64,000 nucleotides of DNA from Halomonas sp. (lineage in GTDB: Bacteria > Pseudomonadota > Gammaproteobacteria > Pseudomonadales > Halomonadaceae). Location: the NCBI RefSeq assembly GCF_020832045.1, contig NZ_JAFIFK010000006.1, forward strand, positions 62,001 through 126,000, read 5' to 3'. The position numbers and the translations under genes were made by a program. The notes below the pieces were generated by a model. The model saw nothing but the letters and a program-made list of their open reading frames with translations. It was not told where the DNA came from and ran no database searches. Positions 28,765-41,768 of this stretch are shown one piece after another; positions within the stretch are counted from its first letter, which is position 1; every line of letters starts with the position of its first letter.

Positions 28765-29826
28765 ATGCGACTCAGACCCTCCGGTAAAGGGTTGATCGGT
28801 GTCGATATTACCTCGGCCACGGTCAAGCTGATCGAACTCAGGCGGGTGGGCTCCCACTACCAGGTCGAAAGCTATGCCGTCAGGCCGCTGCGAGAGGGTG
28901 CCGTGGTCGAGCGGCGGATACGCGACATGGGCGAGGTAGCCGATGTGCTGCGACGCGCCGTCGAGAGCGCCCGGCCCTCTTCCCGCCTTGCCGTCGCGGC
29001 CGTGCCGGCCAGTGCCGCCATCACCAAGACCCTGACTTTTCCCGCCTCGCTCAACGATGACGAGATCGAAGCGCGCATTCAACTTGAATCCGACAAGCAT
29101 ATCCCGTTTCCGTTCAGTGAGGTCGCCTTCGATTTTCAGCGGCTGGGGCTCAATGCCCGCTATGGCGACCAACAGGATGTCCTGCTGGTCGCCTGTCGCC
29201 AGCAGGACGTCAACCAGCTTACCGATGCGCTGAATCAAGCCGGGCTGCTGCCGGCCGCTGTGGATGTGGAGGCCTTTGCCATGGAGCGCGCCTTCGGCGA
29301 GCTGCGCCAACAGCTGCCTCCCGCTGCCGGTGACGACGACTGCGTGGCGCTGGTCGACATCGGCGCCACCATGAACGCCTTTCACGTGCTGCGTGGCGGG
29401 CGCATCGTCTACAGCCGTGACACCGTGTTTGGCGGTCGCCAGCTCACCGAGGAAATCCGCGTGCGCTATGGCCTGACCCTGGAGGAGGCGGGCCTGGCCA
29501 AGAAGCGCGGCGGCCTGCCCGAGGATTACCGCACCAGCGTCCTGACACCTTTCATCGAAACCCTGGTTCAGCAGATCGGCCGCTCGCTGCAGCTTTATTA
29601 CACCGCCGGGCGAAAGCACGAGGTCAAGCGCATGGTTCTTGCCGGGGGTTCCAGCGTCATTCCGGGCCTGGCCGAACGGCTCGCCCAGGAAACCGCCATG
29701 CAGGTGGTCATCGCCAACCCCTTCCTGCGTATGCGGATCAACTCGCGCATCGACGTGCAGACCCTGGCCAGCGATGCGCCGGCCATGGTCACCGCTTGCG
29801 GCTTGGCCATGAGGTCGCCGCCATGA
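28765..29826 (+). CDS. pilM: Type IV pilus assembly protein PilM
   Basis: PilM is an actin-like cytoplasmic ATP-binding protein that links the pilus motor to PilN. The 353 residues start KGLIGVDITSATVKLIELRR (phosphate-1 loop) and include AIQLESDKHIPFPFSEVAFDF, LVDIGATMNAFHVLRGG (phosphate 2) and MVLAGGSSVIPGLAERLA (adenosine motif). It opens the pilMNOPQ operon, with each gene overlapping the next by 4 bases. The 272-base gap to ponA carries the divergent promoters, which I could not pin down. Confidence 0.96.
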   Translation: MRLRPSGKGLIGVDITSATVKLIELRRVGSHYQVESYAVRPLREGAVVERRIRDMGEVADVLRRAVESARPSSRLAVAAVPASAAITKTLTFPASLNDDEIEARIQLESDKHIPFPFSEVAFDFQRLGLNARYGDQQDVLLVACRQQDVNQLTDALNQAGLLPAAVDVEAFAMERAFGELRQQLPPAAGDDDCVALVDIGATMNAFHVLRGGRIVYSRDTVFGGRQLTEEIRVRYGLTLEEAGLAKKRGGLPEDYRTSVLTPFIETLVQQIGRSLQLYYTAGRKHEVKRMVLAGGSSVIPGLAERLAQETAMQVVIANPFLRMRINSRIDVQTLASDAPAMVTACGLAMRSPP

Positions 29827-30398
29827 GCATTGAGATCAACCTTCTTCCATGGCGGGAGAGCCAGCGCGCGCGCCGCAGCCGGCGCTTCTTTCTGGCATTG
29901 GCGTGCGTGGCGGTGATCGGGGTTGCGGGAGGGCTTGGCATGACGCACTTCTACGACATGGCGGTGAGCGCTCAGCAGCAACGCAACGCCCATGTCCAGC
30001 AGCGTATGCAGCAGCTCGACGGCGACATCCGCTCGATCCGCGAGTACGAGGCGATACGTGAGCGCATGATCGGCCAGGTGCAGGTTTTCAGCGACCTGCA
30101 GCAGGGGCGCTCCCAAACCGTGCGAGTCTTCCGCGACCTGACCCTGAGTCTGGTCGATGGCGTTCATTACACTCAAATGAGCCGACAAGGCGACCAATTG
30201 CGCCTGTCGGGACGCGCCGAGAGCAATCATCGCGTTTCCGAACAAATGCGTGCCCTGGGGGCCGTATCCGCCTTCTCCGAGCCGGTACTGTCGGAGGTCG
30301 AAGCCGACGGCGGCGAGCGCCGACGCTTCAGTCTCAGCGTGCTGCAGCTGCTGGAGGACACCCAGAGCCGCGTAGATGAAGAGGAGGATGGCTCATGA
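29823..30398 (+). CDS. pilN: Type IV pilus assembly protein PilN
   Basis: PilN is a bitopic inner-membrane protein. Its N-terminal SIEINLLPWRE motif docks in PilM. A membrane helix at about 22-42 (FFLALACVAVIGVAGGLGM) is followed by a coiled coil (QQRNAHVQQRMQQLDGDIRSI) and a ferredoxin-like periplasmic domain. The 191 residues match the family. The start overlaps the pilM stop in ATGA; an in-frame ATG nine codons earlier is rejected because INLLPWR sits at the extreme N-terminus in the family. Confidence 0.96.
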   Translation: MSIEINLLPWRESQRARRSRRFFLALACVAVIGVAGGLGMTHFYDMAVSAQQQRNAHVQQRMQQLDGDIRSIREYEAIRERMIGQVQVFSDLQQGRSQTVRVFRDLTLSLVDGVHYTQMSRQGDQLRLSGRAESNHRVSEQMRALGAVSAFSEPVLSEVEADGGERRRFSLSVLQLLEDTQSRVDEEEDGS

Positions 30399-31018
30399 AT
30401 GTGTCAGCCGAGCTTCGTCGCCTGCGGGAACTCGACTGGCGCGAGCTAGACCTCAAGGAGTCCGGCACTTGGCCATTGCTGCTGCAGTGGCTGTGCTGTC
30501 TGATGGTGCTCGGCCTGACCCTGGCCGTGACGCACTGGTACTTGGTCGGCCCCAAGGCAGGCGAGCTGCAGCGCGCCCAGGCCGAAGAGGCGCGCCTGCT
30601 GGCAGACTACCGCAACCGCGCCGCTCAGGCGGCTCAGCTGCCCGAGATGCTCGAGCAGATGGCACGGCTCGAATCCCGCATGAGTGAGCTGATGGCGATG
30701 CTGCCTTCCGGTGCGGAGATTCCGTCGCTGATCGACAGCATTAGTGAAAGCGCTCTCGATCACCATTTGACCATCGACTTCATCCGTCTACGCGCGACCG
30801 TGGAGCGCGACTTCTATATCGAGCGCCCCTTCGATGTCCAGGTCGAGGGCGAATACCACCATATCGCCGGATTCCTTGCCAGCGTCGCGGCGTTGCCTCG
30901 TATCGTCACGCTGCATGACTTCGTGCTGGCGTCGGCCGAGAGTGGCGAACGCCTGCGGCTTTCCATGCTGGCCCGCACTTACAGCTATCGGCCTCAGGGC
31001 GCGGAGGGGGGGCCATGA
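30395..31018 (+). CDS. pilO: Type IV pilus assembly protein PilO
   Basis: PilO pairs with PilN in the periplasmic alignment subcomplex. The 207 residues have a cytoplasmic start (LRRLRELDWRELDLKESGTWP), one membrane helix (LLLQWLCCLMVLGLTLAVTH), a coiled coil (AEEARLLADYRNRAAQAAQLPEML) and an alpha/beta domain with VQVEGEYHHIAGFLASVAALPRIVTL. Four-base overlaps join it to pilN and pilP. Confidence 0.96.
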   Translation: MNVSAELRRLRELDWRELDLKESGTWPLLLQWLCCLMVLGLTLAVTHWYLVGPKAGELQRAQAEEARLLADYRNRAAQAAQLPEMLEQMARLESRMSELMAMLPSGAEIPSLIDSISESALDHHLTIDFIRLRATVERDFYIERPFDVQVEGEYHHIAGFLASVAALPRIVTLHDFVLASAESGERLRLSMLARTYSYRPQGAEGGP

Positions 31019-31554
31019 GAGTGCGCTGGCCTCTGATGGCCGTAGTGCTGATGACCGTAGTGCTGATGACCGGATGTGCCGATCCTCAGCTGGGTGAGCT
31101 GGATCGTCGGCTGAGCGATATTCGCGATAATCCGGGGACGCCGCGTCCCTTGCAGATGCCGGATGTGCCCGAGTACGAAGCGGTCCCCTATCAGGCGAGC
31201 GATCGACGCAGCCCGTTCAGGCCTGAGCTGCCCGAACCGGAGCAGGTCCAGGCGGGCAGCAGCGATCTGGTGCCCGACCCCGAGCGGACCAGGGAGCCGC
31301 TTGAATCCCACGACCTGGAAGCGCTGCGGCTGGTGGGGATATTGACCATGAGTGGCCAGACCCACGCGCTGGTCAGGGCGCCGGGTGGCGAGGTTCACCG
31401 CTTGCGTACCGGCAACCACCTGGGACGCAATCATGGTCGCGTCGTCGGCATTACCGGCTCGACAGTGCAGTTGGTGGAGCTGGTGCCTACCGGTGGGGGT
31501 GGCTGGATGGAACGAACGACTCGCCTGGCGCTAGATGGTGGCGCCGCCAGATGA
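31015..31554 (+). CDS. pilP: Type IV pilus lipoprotein PilP
   Basis: PilP is an inner-membrane lipoprotein that connects PilNO with the secretin PilQ. The 179 residues have a signal peptide with lipobox LMTGC, a proline-rich linker, and the beta domain LEALRLVGILTMSGQTHALVRAPGGEVHRLRTGNHLGRNHGRV. The signal peptide contains a perfect tandem 15-bp repeat (31040-31069) giving VVLMT twice, so the hydrophobic core may vary in length between strains. Confidence 0.95.
   Translation: MRVRWPLMAVVLMTVVLMTGCADPQLGELDRRLSDIRDNPGTPRPLQMPDVPEYEAVPYQASDRRSPFRPELPEPEQVQAGSSDLVPDPERTREPLESHDLEALRLVGILTMSGQTHALVRAPGGEVHRLRTGNHLGRNHGRVVGITGSTVQLVELVPTGGGGWMERTTRLALDGGAAR
31040..31069 (+). repeat. 15-bp tandem duplication in the pilP signal sequence
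   Basis: CCGTAGTGCTGATGA occurs twice without a mismatch. It keeps the frame and adds five hydrophobic residues directly before the lipobox. Confidence 0.95.
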
Positions 31555-31592
31555 TGCACGCAGTGGGGAAACAGGCAGGGGGTAGAGGAAAA

Positions 31593-33722
31593 ATGAGATA
31601 CATGATGGGCACATTGATGGTGCTCTGCCTGACGATCGTGACGACGCCTGCTCTGGCAGCGTCTGCGCTGACCGATCTCGACTTTCGCCAAGGCGAACGT
31701 GGCGAGCTGCTGATCGACTTGAGTTTTCGTGGCGGAGTGCCCGAGGTTCGCGGCTATCGACTGGATGAGCCGGCGCGGCTGACCATCGATCTCGTCGATA
31801 CAACCAACGCGCTGGAGCGGCGGCGAATCGATCTGGGCATTGGCGGCGTCGAGCAGGTCATGGCCCTCGAGGCTGGATCGCGCACGCGGCTGGTCTTCAA
31901 TATGGAAGGACCGTTGCCTTACGAAACGGTGCAGCAAGGCGACCAGTTGAGACTCACCATTGGCGGCCAGGCGGAGGCGCCGACAGCGGCGGCGAGTCCT
32001 GAGCCGGTCGCTGCCCCACGGAGTGCCGAGCCTGTTACGCCTGCCCCAAGCGGTATGCCCACCATTGCCGATATCGACTTTCGCCGCGGCGAGGGTGGAG
32101 CCGGTCGTCTGATCGTCACCTTCGACCGCGCCGGCGTCGATGCCAGGGTGCGTGAGTCGGGTCGCCAGCGCATCGTGGCCGATCTCGTCGGTGTCGATTT
32201 ACCCGAATCGCACAATCAAGTTCTCGATGTCAGCGATTTCGGCACCCCATTGCGGCGCATCACCCCGCGGGTCGGGCGCGACGGCGTGACCCTGGAAATC
32301 GAGGGCAGCGGTGAATACGCCATGCTCTCCACCCAGAGCGGGCGTCAGCTCACCATCGAGGCGCAGCCCGTTACGCAGCAGGAGCGCGAGCAGCGAGTGC
32401 GCCAGCAGTTCCCCTACACCGGTGAGCGCATCACGCTTAATTTTCAGGATATCGAGGTGCGCTCGGTGCTGGCCATCATCGCCGACTTCACCGGGCTCAA
32501 CCTGGTGGCCAGCGACAGCGTGACCGGCCAGGTCACGTTAAACTTGCAAGACGTGCCCTGGGATCAAGCCCTGGATCTGGTGCTCAAGAGCCACGGGTTG
32601 TCCAGCCGTCAGGAGGGCAACGTCATCATGGTGGCGCCGGCCAGCGAGCTGGCCAACATCGAGCGGCAGGAGATCGAGTCGCGGGCTCAGGTCGAAACGC
32701 TGGCGCCGCTGGTTTCCGAATATGTGCAAGTACGCTACGCCCGGGCGGAGGATCTGGCCCAGCTGCTACGGGGTGGGGATGGCTTCGGCCTGCTCACCGA
32801 GCGCGGCCGGGTGGCGGTGGATCAACGTACCAACATGTTGCTCATCCAGGACACCGCTGACCAGATTCAGGAAATTCTGCGTACTCTGGACCAGCTCGAC
32901 GTGGCGGTGCGCCAGGTGCAGATCGAGGCGCGTATCGTCATCGCCCGCGACGGGGTGACTCAGCAGCTGGGGGTCAACTGGGGAGTGTCGTCACGGGGCA
33001 GCAGTCGCTTGAATCTGGGCGGTGCGTCCAGTGGGGCTCCCATCGCCGTGTATGGCGATGGCTTCACTGGTCAGCGCGACTCACGCGGACAGTTTACCGG
33101 CGGCTTCGAGGATCCTTCCGGCAGCCAGTTCCAGCGTGGCGGCCTCGCCGTCGACCTGGGTAGCGCCAACCCCATGACCAGCTTCGGCTTCGGCTACCTC
33201 TCGGGCGATATCCTGCTCGACCTGGAGCTACGTGCGCTGGAGAGCGAGAACAAGAGCCAGACCATCTCCCAGCCCCGAGTCATTACGGCCAATCAGCGTA
33301 CAGCCCTTATCCAGCAGGGGGAGGAGCGGGCGTTTCAGACCGTGAGTGATCAGGGTACTGAAACCGACTTCAAGGAGGCTCTGCTTTCGCTGGAAGTGAC
33401 GCCGCAGATAACGCCCGACAATCGCATTATCATGGATCTGGTGATCACCAATGACAGTTTCAGGGAGGCTCTGCCTGGCCAGGCGCCGCCAATCGATACC
33501 AACCGTATCGAAACCCAGGTGCTGGTGGACAATGGTGAAACGGTCGTGCTGGGCGGCATCCTGACGACTGAACAGCTCAGTCGTCTGGCCAAGACGCCGT
33601 TCTTCGGCGACCTGCCTGTGCTGGGAAGGCTTTTCCGGTACAATGAAAGCAGCAACCAGAAGGTGGAGCTGCTGGTATTCATCACTCCACGGATACTCGA
33701 GGACGGCTTGGCGATTCGCTGA
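31593..33722 (+). CDS. pilQ: Type IV pilus secretin PilQ
   Basis: PilQ forms the outer-membrane channel for the pilus and for DNA uptake. The 709 residues include a signal peptide ([20 protein letters not shown]), two AMIN peptidoglycan-binding domains (starting LTDLDFRQG and IADIDFRRG), the N0/STN-like domain [28 protein letters not shown], an N1 domain, and the secretin core with [23 protein letters not shown] and [12 protein letters not shown] near the C-terminus. The ATG at 31593 has AGAGG upstream and starts a normal signal peptide; ATG 31551 overlaps pilP but adds 14 residues. Confidence 0.96.
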   Translation: MRYMMGTLMVLCLTIVTTPALAASALTDLDFRQGERGELLIDLSFRGGVPEVRGYRLDEPARLTIDLVDTTNALERRRIDLGIGGVEQVMALEAGSRTRLVFNMEGPLPYETVQQGDQLRLTIGGQAEAPTAAASPEPVAAPRSAEPVTPAPSGMPTIADIDFRRGEGGAGRLIVTFDRAGVDARVRESGRQRIVADLVGVDLPESHNQVLDVSDFGTPLRRITPRVGRDGVTLEIEGSGEYAMLSTQSGRQLTIEAQPVTQQEREQRVRQQFPYTGERITLNFQDIEVRSVLAIIADFTGLNLVASDSVTGQVTLNLQDVPWDQALDLVLKSHGLSSRQEGNVIMVAPASELANIERQEIESRAQVETLAPLVSEYVQVRYARAEDLAQLLRGGDGFGLLTERGRVAVDQRTNMLLIQDTADQIQEILRTLDQLDVAVRQVQIEARIVIARDGVTQQLGVNWGVSSRGSSRLNLGGASSGAPIAVYGDGFTGQRDSRGQFTGGFEDPSGSQFQRGGLAVDLGSANPMTSFGFGYLSGDILLDLELRALESENKSQTISQPRVITANQRTALIQQGEERAFQTVSDQGTETDFKEALLSLEVTPQITPDNRIIMDLVITNDSFREALPGQAPPIDTNRIETQVLVDNGETVVLGGILTTEQLSRLAKTPFFGDLPVLGRLFRYNESSNQKVELLVFITPRILEDGLAIR

Positions 33723-34264
33723 TGCAGGATTTGCCCAATCTGATACTGATCGGCCCCATGGGGGCCGGCAAGAGCACCATCGGCCGCCTACTGGCGGCCG
33801 AACTTTCGCGTGAGTTCCTCGACAGCGACCATGAGATCCAGGCCCGCTGCGGTGCCGACATCCCCTGGATCTTCGACGTCGAGGGCGAGGCGGGCTTTCG
33901 TCAGCGCGAGACGCAAATGATCGAAGAGCTGACCGAGCTCGAGGGTGTGGTCATTGCCACCGGGGGGGGCGCCGTGCTGCGCGAGGAGAATCGCCGCCGG
34001 CTGCGCGAGCGCGGTAGCGTGATCTATCTGTTCACCACGGTCGAGCAGCAGCTCAAGCGCGTCGCCAAGGATCGTAACCGCCCCCTCCTTCAGCGACCCG
34101 ATCGCGAGGCCGTGCTACGTGAAATGTTCGATCTGCGCGACCCGCTCTATCGCGCCACTGCCGATATCGTCGTGCGTACCGACCGGCGCAGCCCGCGGGC
34201 AGTGGTCAACGAGATCGTGCGCCGCGTGCAGCGGCTGGTCGATCCTCTACAAGCCAAGGCCTGA
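33722..34264 (+). CDS. aroK: Shikimate kinase
   Basis: AroK phosphorylates shikimate at O3. The 180 residues have P-loop GPMGAGKST at 11-19, the shikimate-binding [21 protein letters not shown] and ATGGGAVLR, and the lid DRNRPLL. Its start codon shares one base with the pilQ stop, so it is co-transcribed with pil genes, an old gammaproteobacterial arrangement. It follows aroB two steps later in the pathway whose entry enzyme lies at 7 kb. Confidence 0.97.
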   Translation: MQDLPNLILIGPMGAGKSTIGRLLAAELSREFLDSDHEIQARCGADIPWIFDVEGEAGFRQRETQMIEELTELEGVVIATGGGAVLREENRRRLRERGSVIYLFTTVEQQLKRVAKDRNRPLLQRPDREAVLREMFDLRDPLYRATADIVVRTDRRSPRAVVNEIVRRVQRLVDPLQAKA

Positions 34265-34267
34265 TCC

Positions 34268-35380
34268 ATGACCATGAGTGAAACTCCTTCGACCCAGCGT
34301 AGCCTGCAGGTGGCGCTGGGGGATCGTAGCTATCCCATCCATATCGGCTCCGGCCTGCTGGGCGATCCCACTTGGCTCTCTCCTTATCTCGCTGGCCGCC
34401 AAGTCTTGATAGTGACCAACGAGGCGGTGGCGCCTCTCTATCTCGAACGGCTGCGTCATGGGCTACCGAACGAGGCCGAGGTGCGTGAGCTGGTGCTGCC
34501 CGACGGCGAGGCGACCAAGACCCTGGCGTGTGTCAGCCGCATCTGGGATGCCCTTTTGGAGGCCGGCTTCAACCGTCGCTGCACACTGGTGGCGCTGGGC
34601 GGCGGGGTGATCGGCGACATGGTGGGATTCGCCGCTGCCTGCTATCAGCGCGGCGTGGCGTTCATCCAGGTGCCTACGACGCTGCTCTCCCAGGTGGATT
34701 CATCGGTGGGTGGCAAGACGGGGGTCAACCATCCGCTGGGCAAGAACATGGTGGGTGCCTTCTGGCAGCCACGGGCAGTACTGATCGATACCGACACATT
34801 GAAAACGCTCCCGGCAGCGGAGTTTTCGGCGGGTCTTGCCGAGGTGATCAAATACGGTTTGATTCGTGATGCCAAGTTCCTGGCCTGGCTCGAGGCCGAA
34901 ATGGCGGCGCTGCGCAACCTCGAGCCGGAGGCGCTGGCCTGGGCCATCGAGCGCAGCTGTCAGCTCAAGGCCGATATCGTGGCCGCCGACGAAACCGAGC
35001 AAGGCGTCCGTGCGCTGCTCAATCTCGGTCATACCTTCGGCCATGCCATCGAGGCGCACCAGGGCTACGGTAATTGGCTGCACGGCGAGGCCGTGGGCGT
35101 AGGCATGCTGATGGCAGCCGAGCTGTCGTGCCGCCTCGGGTGGCTGAGTGCTGACGAGGTAGAGCGCAGCGCGGCCATCATCGCTTCCGCCGGGCTTCCG
35201 CTCAAGGCGCCGGTGGGCATGGGTGCGGAAGACTTCCTGTCGCGGATGCGGCTGGACAAAAAGAATGTCGATGACCGTCTGCGCCTGGTTCTGCTCGAGA
35301 CCCTCGGAAAGGCGGTGGTATATGACGAAGCGCCTATGCCATTGCTTCAGGAGTTGCTGGAGAGATTCCCGCGGAGCTGA
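34268..35380 (+). CDS. aroB: 3-dehydroquinate synthase
   Basis: AroB cyclises DAHP to 3-dehydroquinate using transient NAD+ oxidation and a metal. The 370 residues show [10 protein letters not shown], the NAD-binding [40 protein letters not shown] and the metal-binding [14 protein letters not shown] with HGEAVGVGM. Three bases separate it from aroK. The start could be the second ATG (34274). A terminator closes the operon. Confidence 0.97.
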   Translation: MTMSETPSTQRSLQVALGDRSYPIHIGSGLLGDPTWLSPYLAGRQVLIVTNEAVAPLYLERLRHGLPNEAEVRELVLPDGEATKTLACVSRIWDALLEAGFNRRCTLVALGGGVIGDMVGFAAACYQRGVAFIQVPTTLLSQVDSSVGGKTGVNHPLGKNMVGAFWQPRAVLIDTDTLKTLPAAEFSAGLAEVIKYGLIRDAKFLAWLEAEMAALRNLEPEALAWAIERSCQLKADIVAADETEQGVRALLNLGHTFGHAIEAHQGYGNWLHGEAVGVGMLMAAELSCRLGWLSADEVERSAAIIASAGLPLKAPVGMGAEDFLSRMRLDKKNVDDRLRLVLLETLGKAVVYDEAPMPLLQELLERFPRS

Positions 35381-35408
35381 GTGTCGGGTCTATTCATTGG
35401 TTGGCTGC

Positions 35409-35438
35409 AAGGCCGCGCGAAGCGATTCGCGCGGCCTT
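35409..35438 (+). terminator. Terminator of the pilMNOPQ-aroKB operon
   Basis: A 13-bp stem (AAGGCCGCGCGAA / TTCGCGCGGCCTT) with loop GCGA is followed by a T-rich tail CTTCTTCGTT. Confidence 0.85.
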
Positions 35439-35842
35439 CTTCGTTGAGCTGACGTTGCACGCTCTCGGGCCCGGCGGGGTTTTCTGACGATTCCGGCATC
35501 AAATCCGCATGCCTCATGCCGCATCGGCATGGGTTGAAATGTTCAATTTAGACTAAAGTCGTAGGCATGTTATCTGACGTTAGAAAAACGTTTATGGGCT
35601 TCGCAAGTCGTTGAACTATTGGTTTTTTTTCCACCTTGTCGTCGTCCAAGTTGCGGATTTGGTGGAAGTTTTGGGAGGAGGGGCAAGGCGGGCGATTGCA
35701 TGGGAGGACACTAAGTGTCTATGCTGGGCGTCCTTTTTCTCGCGACGACAGCTGGCTGCTGCTCCAGCCATAATAAATAAAAAACCCATTAGAATATTCC
35801 AACGCTGTCGTTTGATCAATAGTCATTCTTTGAGGCACGCCC
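35439..35842 (+). promoter_or_regulatory. Long structured gltB upstream region
   Basis: About 400 bases without a convincing ORF precede gltB, and the DNA is clearly more AT-rich than its surroundings. Visible structure includes a 7-bp hairpin CATGCCG/CGGCATG at 35515-35531, whose left part can alternatively pair with GGCAT at 35495, the repeat TTGAA-N3-TTCAA near 35534, and a TGGCTG/CAGCCA hairpin at 35752-35769. No clear sigma-54 motif was found. I read it as promoter plus regulated leader for glutamate synthase; mechanism unknown. Confidence 0.45.
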
Positions 35843-38800
35843 ATGAACCGAGGCCTTCATCAACCAGGCGAGTTCCGTGACAACTGCGGATTCGGCCTGA
35901 TAGCACATATGGAAGGGCAGGCGAGCCATGACCTGCTGAGAACCGCCATCGAGTCCCTCACCTGCATGACCCATCGTGGCGGTATCGCCGCCGATGGCAA
36001 GACCGGTGATGGTTGCGGCCTGCTGCTCAAGATGCCCGAGGCGTTCATGCGCGAAGTGGCCGGCGAAGCTCTGGAAGTGGAGCTTGGCGAGCTGTTTGCT
36101 GTCGGTGCCGTGTTCCTCCCCGATGACGATGCCAAGGAAGCGCGTGCCCGCGGAATTCTCGAAGGTGAGCTGCGTGCCTGTGGTCTCGTCATTCGCGGCT
36201 GGCGCGACGTGCCGGTGGATCCCTCATACTGCGGCCCCATGGCGCGGGCCTGTCTACCGCGCATCCGCCATCTGTTCGTGGAGCCGGGCAAGCTCGGCGA
36301 TCCCGAGCGTTTCGATGTCGACCTGTTCATGGCTCGCCGCCGTGCCGAACAGATGCTGCGAGACGAAGAGGACTTCTACGTCTGCTCGCTGTCATCCCAG
36401 GTGATCTCCTACAAGGGCCTGATGATGCCGGTGGACCTTCCCACCTTCTATCAGGATCTGGGCGACGAGCGGTTGCAGACTTCCATCTGTGTGTTTCATC
36501 AGCGCTTCTCTACCAACACCGCGCCGCGCTGGCCGCTGGCTCAGCCGTTCCGTCTGCTCGCCCATAACGGTGAGATCAACACCATCGAAGCCAACCGCGG
36601 CTGGGCGAACTCGCGCAAGGCGAATTTCGTCAACGAGCGGTTGCCGGACATCGCCGAGCTGGATGAGATCGTCAATACCGTGGGCTCCGACTCCTCGAGC
36701 ATGGACAACATGCTCGAAGTGCTGCTGATGGGCGGCATGGAGTTGCATCGCGCCGTGCGCATGATGGTACCGCCGGCCTGGCAGAACGTCGAGACCATGG
36801 GCGCAGAGCTGCGCGCTTTCTACGAATACAACTCCATGCACATGGAGCCCTGGGACGGCCCCGCCGGTCTGGTCATGACCGATGGCCGTCAAGCCATCTG
36901 CATGCTCGATCGCAACGGCCTGCGTCCGGCGCGCTGGGTGATCACCAAGAACGGCTACATCACCTTGGCTTCGGAGATCGGCACTTACGGATACAAGCCC
37001 GACGACGTGGTGGCCAAGGGGCGTGTGGGGCCGGGGCAGATTCTCGCCGTGGACACTCACACCGGCGAAGTGCTGCACACCGCGGACATCGACGAGCGCT
37101 TGAAGTCGGCCTACCCCTACAAGCGCTGGCTGAAGGAAGAGGCACACTATCTCGAGTCGGCACTGACGGAGCTGGCCAGCTTCCAGAACATGGATGCCGA
37201 CGCAGTCAACACCTGGCAGAAGATGTACCAGGTCAGCTTCGAGGAGCGCGACCAGGTGCTGCGCCCGCTGGCCGAGAGCGGCCAGGAGGCTGTGGGCTCC
37301 ATGGGGGACGATACGCCCATGGCGGTGCTGTCACGCAAGGAGCGCCTGCTCACCGATTACTTCCGTCAGAAGTTCGCCCAGGTGACTAATCCGCCCATCG
37401 ATCCGCTGCGTGAAGCGATCGTGATGTCGCTGGAAACCTGCATCGGTGCCGAGCTCAACGTGTTCAAGGCCACGCCCGAGCACGCGCACAGGATCATACT
37501 GACCACTCCGGTGCTGTCGCCGCGCAAGTTCACGGCGCTGCTCGAGCAGGACGACCCGGCCTTTGCTCATCACCGCCTGTGCCTGGGCTACGACCCGGAG
37601 CAGATGGGACTCAAGGCGGCCATCGTCGAGCTGTGCCGCCAGGCGGAAGCGGCGGTACACGATGGCAAGGTGCTGCTGGTGCTCTCGGATGCCAACCTGG
37701 AAAAGGGGCAGCTGCCGATTCATGCGGCGCTCGCGGTGGGCGCGGTTCATCATCATCTGGGCAAGCTGGCCCTGCGCCCGCGTGCCAACATCGTGGTCGA
37801 GACCGGCTATGCCCGTGATGCCCATCAGATGGCGGTGCTGTTCGGCGTCGGTGCCACAGCGGTATTTCCGTGGCTGGCCTATCAGGTCATGGCCGACATG
37901 CACCGCACCGGCGAGCTTACCGGCAACCCGGCGGATGCCCGCGAGAACTACCGCAAGGGCATGCAGAAGGGGCTTTACAAGATCCTCTCCAAGATGGGCA
38001 TCTCGACGCTGGCCTCCTACCGTGGCTCGCAGCTGTTCGAGGCCGTTGGCCTTTCGTCCGAAGTGATCGAGCTGTGCTTTTCCGGCATGGCCTCGCGCAT
38101 CGAGGGCGCCGGCTTCAGCGAGCTGCAGCTGCAACAGGAGCTGTTGGCCCGTGACGCCTGGACGCCGCGCAAGGGTATCGTTCAGGGTGGGCTGCTCAAA
38201 TACGTCCACGACCATGAGTACCACGCCTATAACCCTGACGTGATCAAGGCGCTGCAGGAGGCCGTGCAGGAAGGCGACTACGTCAAATGGAAGAAGTTTG
38301 CCCGTCTGGTCAATGAGCGACCCGCGGCAACCATTCGCGACCTGCTGGTGCTCAAGCCTGCCGAGACGGCCCTGCCGCTGGAGGAGGTGGAGAGCATCGA
38401 CGAGCTGATTCCTCGCTTCGACAGTGCCGGTATGTCTTTGGGCGCGTTGTCGCCGGAAGCTCATGAGGCGCTGGCCCAGGCCATGAACGAGGCCGGTGGG
38501 CGCTCCAACTCAGGCGAGGGCGGCGAGGATCCGGCGCGCTACGGCACCATCCGTAGCTCCAAGATCAAGCAGATAGCCTCGGGCCGCTTCGGCGTCACCC
38601 CGGCCTACCTGGTCAACGCCGAGGTGCTGCAGATCAAGGTGGCTCAGGGTGCCAAGCCCGGCGAGGGTGGCCAGCTGCCCGGTGGCAAGGTCAACGATCT
38701 GATCGCGCGGCTGCGCTACTCCGTGCCCGGGGTAACGCTGATTTCGCCGCCACCGCACCACGATATCTACTCGATTGAAGATCTGGCGCAGCTGATCTTC

Positions 38801-40294
38801 GATCTCAAGCAGGTCAACCCCGAGGCTCAGGTGTCGGTGAAGCTGGTCTCCGAGCCCGGTATCGGCACCATCGCCACCGGCGTTGCCAAGGCCTACGCCG
38901 ACCTGATCACGGTGTCCGGCTACGACGGTGGTACCGCGGCCAGTCCGCTGACCTCTATCAAGCACGCCGGCAGCCCTTGGGAGCTGGGCTTGCCCGAGGT
39001 GCATCAGGCACTGCGCATCAACGGCCTGCGCGACAAGATTCGCTTGCAGACCGATGGCGGACTCAAGACGGGGCTCGACGTGGTCAAGGCGGCGATTCTC
39101 GGCGCCGAAAGCTTCGGCTTTGGCACCGCGCCGATGGTGGCGCTGGGCTGCAAGTACCTGCGTATCTGTCACCTCAACAACTGCGCCACCGGTGTGGCCA
39201 CGCAGCATCAGTATCTGCGCGATGAGCACTTCCGCGGCACTGTGGACATGGTCAAGAACTACTTCCGCTTCATCGCCGAAGAGGTGCGCGAACTGCTGGC
39301 GGCGATGGGCGTACGCAAGCTGACCGACCTGATCGGCCGTACCGACCTGCTCGAGGTGCTGGAAGGCGCTACCGCCTCTCAGCGCAAACTCGACCTCTCG
39401 CCGCTGCTGGTCAACGATTTCGTTCCGGCCGATGCACCGCAGTTCTGTCAGGTGAGCCGTAACGTGCCCCATGACCCGGGTGCCAAGAACCAGGAGGTGC
39501 TGGCGACCATCGAGCAGGCCATTGCCGACAAGAGTGGCGGTGAGTTCGCCTTCACCATCACCAACTGCGATCGCTCGGTCCCGGCGCTCTCCTCGGGTGC
39601 AGTCGCCAAGCACTACGGCGAGGCCGGGCTGGAGGATGCTCCGATCACGCTGCGCTTCACCGGGGTGGCCGGTCAGAGCTTCGGTGTGTGGAACGCCCGC
39701 GGGCTCAATCTCTATCTGGAAGGCGATGCCAACGACTATGTCGGCAAGGGCATGAACGGAGGCAAGGTGGTGCTGGTACCGCCGCGCGGCAGCCGCTTCG
39801 AAAGTCACAAGACGGCGATCATCGGCAATACCTGCCTGTATGGGGCTACCGGCGGCAAGCTGTTTGCCGCGGGCACCGCCGGCGAGCGTTTCGGCGTACG
39901 CAACTCCGGCGCCCATGCCGTGATCGAAGGAGCCGGCGACCACTGCTGCGAATACATGACCGGCGGACTGATCTGCGTGCTCGGCGAAACCGGGGTCAAC
40001 TTCGGTGCCGGCATGACCGGCGGCTTCGCCTATGTGCTCGACGAAGATCGTTCCTTCGTCGATCGTTACAATCATGAGCTGGTGGAGATCCACCGGGTCA
40101 ATACCGAGGCCATGGAGGCCTACCGGCGTCACCTGCGGGAGATGATCGAGGAGTTCGTGGCCGAGACCGACTCGGCCCGCGGACGCGAGATCCTCGACGA
40201 CTTCAGCGAATTCGTTCGCCATTTCTGGCTGGTCAAGCCCAAGGCGGCGAGCCTTGGCAGCCTGCTTGATGAATCGCGCAGACGTCCCGAGTAA
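35843..40294 (+). CDS. gltB: Glutamate synthase (NADPH) large chain
   Basis: GltB converts glutamine and 2-oxoglutarate to two glutamates with GltD. The 1483 residues match the family. The N-terminal class II amidotransferase nucleophile Cys15 lies in [15 protein letters not shown] after a 14-residue propeptide. Later come the FMN synthase domain ([50 protein letters not shown]), the 3Fe-4S Cys cluster in [19 protein letters not shown], and the C-terminal glycine-rich beta helix ([43 protein letters not shown]). In a halophile glutamate is also a major compatible solute. Confidence 0.98.
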   Translation: MNRGLHQPGEFRDNCGFGLIAHMEGQASHDLLRTAIESLTCMTHRGGIAADGKTGDGCGLLLKMPEAFMREVAGEALEVELGELFAVGAVFLPDDDAKEARARGILEGELRACGLVIRGWRDVPVDPSYCGPMARACLPRIRHLFVEPGKLGDPERFDVDLFMARRRAEQMLRDEEDFYVCSLSSQVISYKGLMMPVDLPTFYQDLGDERLQTSICVFHQRFSTNTAPRWPLAQPFRLLAHNGEINTIEANRGWANSRKANFVNERLPDIAELDEIVNTVGSDSSSMDNMLEVLLMGGMELHRAVRMMVPPAWQNVETMGAELRAFYEYNSMHMEPWDGPAGLVMTDGRQAICMLDRNGLRPARWVITKNGYITLASEIGTYGYKPDDVVAKGRVGPGQILAVDTHTGEVLHTADIDERLKSAYPYKRWLKEEAHYLESALTELASFQNMDADAVNTWQKMYQVSFEERDQVLRPLAESGQEAVGSMGDDTPMAVLSRKERLLTDYFRQKFAQVTNPPIDPLREAIVMSLETCIGAELNVFKATPEHAHRIILTTPVLSPRKFTALLEQDDPAFAHHRLCLGYDPEQMGLKAAIVELCRQAEAAVHDGKVLLVLSDANLEKGQLPIHAALAVGAVHHHLGKLALRPRANIVVETGYARDAHQMAVLFGVGATAVFPWLAYQVMADMHRTGELTGNPADARENYRKGMQKGLYKILSKMGISTLASYRGSQLFEAVGLSSEVIELCFSGMASRIEGAGFSELQLQQELLARDAWTPRKGIVQGGLLKYVHDHEYHAYNPDVIKALQEAVQEGDYVKWKKFARLVNERPAATIRDLLVLKPAETALPLEEVESIDELIPRFDSAGMSLGALSPEAHEALAQAMNEAGGRSNSGEGGEDPARYGTIRSSKIKQIASGRFGVTPAYLVNAEVLQIKVAQGAKPGEGGQLPGGKVNDLIARLRYSVPGVTLISPPPHHDIYSIEDLAQLIFDLKQVNPEAQVSVKLVSEPGIGTIATGVAKAYADLITVSGYDGGTAASPLTSIKHAGSPWELGLPEVHQALRINGLRDKIRLQTDGGLKTGLDVVKAAILGAESFGFGTAPMVALGCKYLRICHLNNCATGVATQHQYLRDEHFRGTVDMVKNYFRFIAEEVRELLAAMGVRKLTDLIGRTDLLEVLEGATASQRKLDLSPLLVNDFVPADAPQFCQVSRNVPHDPGAKNQEVLATIEQAIADKSGGEFAFTITNCDRSVPALSSGAVAKHYGEAGLEDAPITLRFTGVAGQSFGVWNARGLNLYLEGDANDYVGKGMNGGKVVLVPPRGSRFESHKTAIIGNTCLYGATGGKLFAAGTAGERFGVRNSGAHAVIEGAGDHCCEYMTGGLICVLGETGVNFGAGMTGGFAYVLDEDRSFVDRYNHELVEIHRVNTEAMEAYRRHLREMIEEFVAETDSARGREILDDFSEFVRHFWLVKPKAASLGSLLDESRRRPE

Positions 40295-41740
<1,446 letters not shown>

Positions 41741-41768
41741 GCGCTGCCAGGCGCTTTGCTCCCCGAAT

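Noticed and set aside
35616-35819. Minus-strand ORF in the gltB leader with a lipoprotein-like N-terminus
   Set aside because: It starts at TTG without an SD, the part after the apparent lipobox is low-complexity and unlike any protein, and it lies antisense to the gltB leader.
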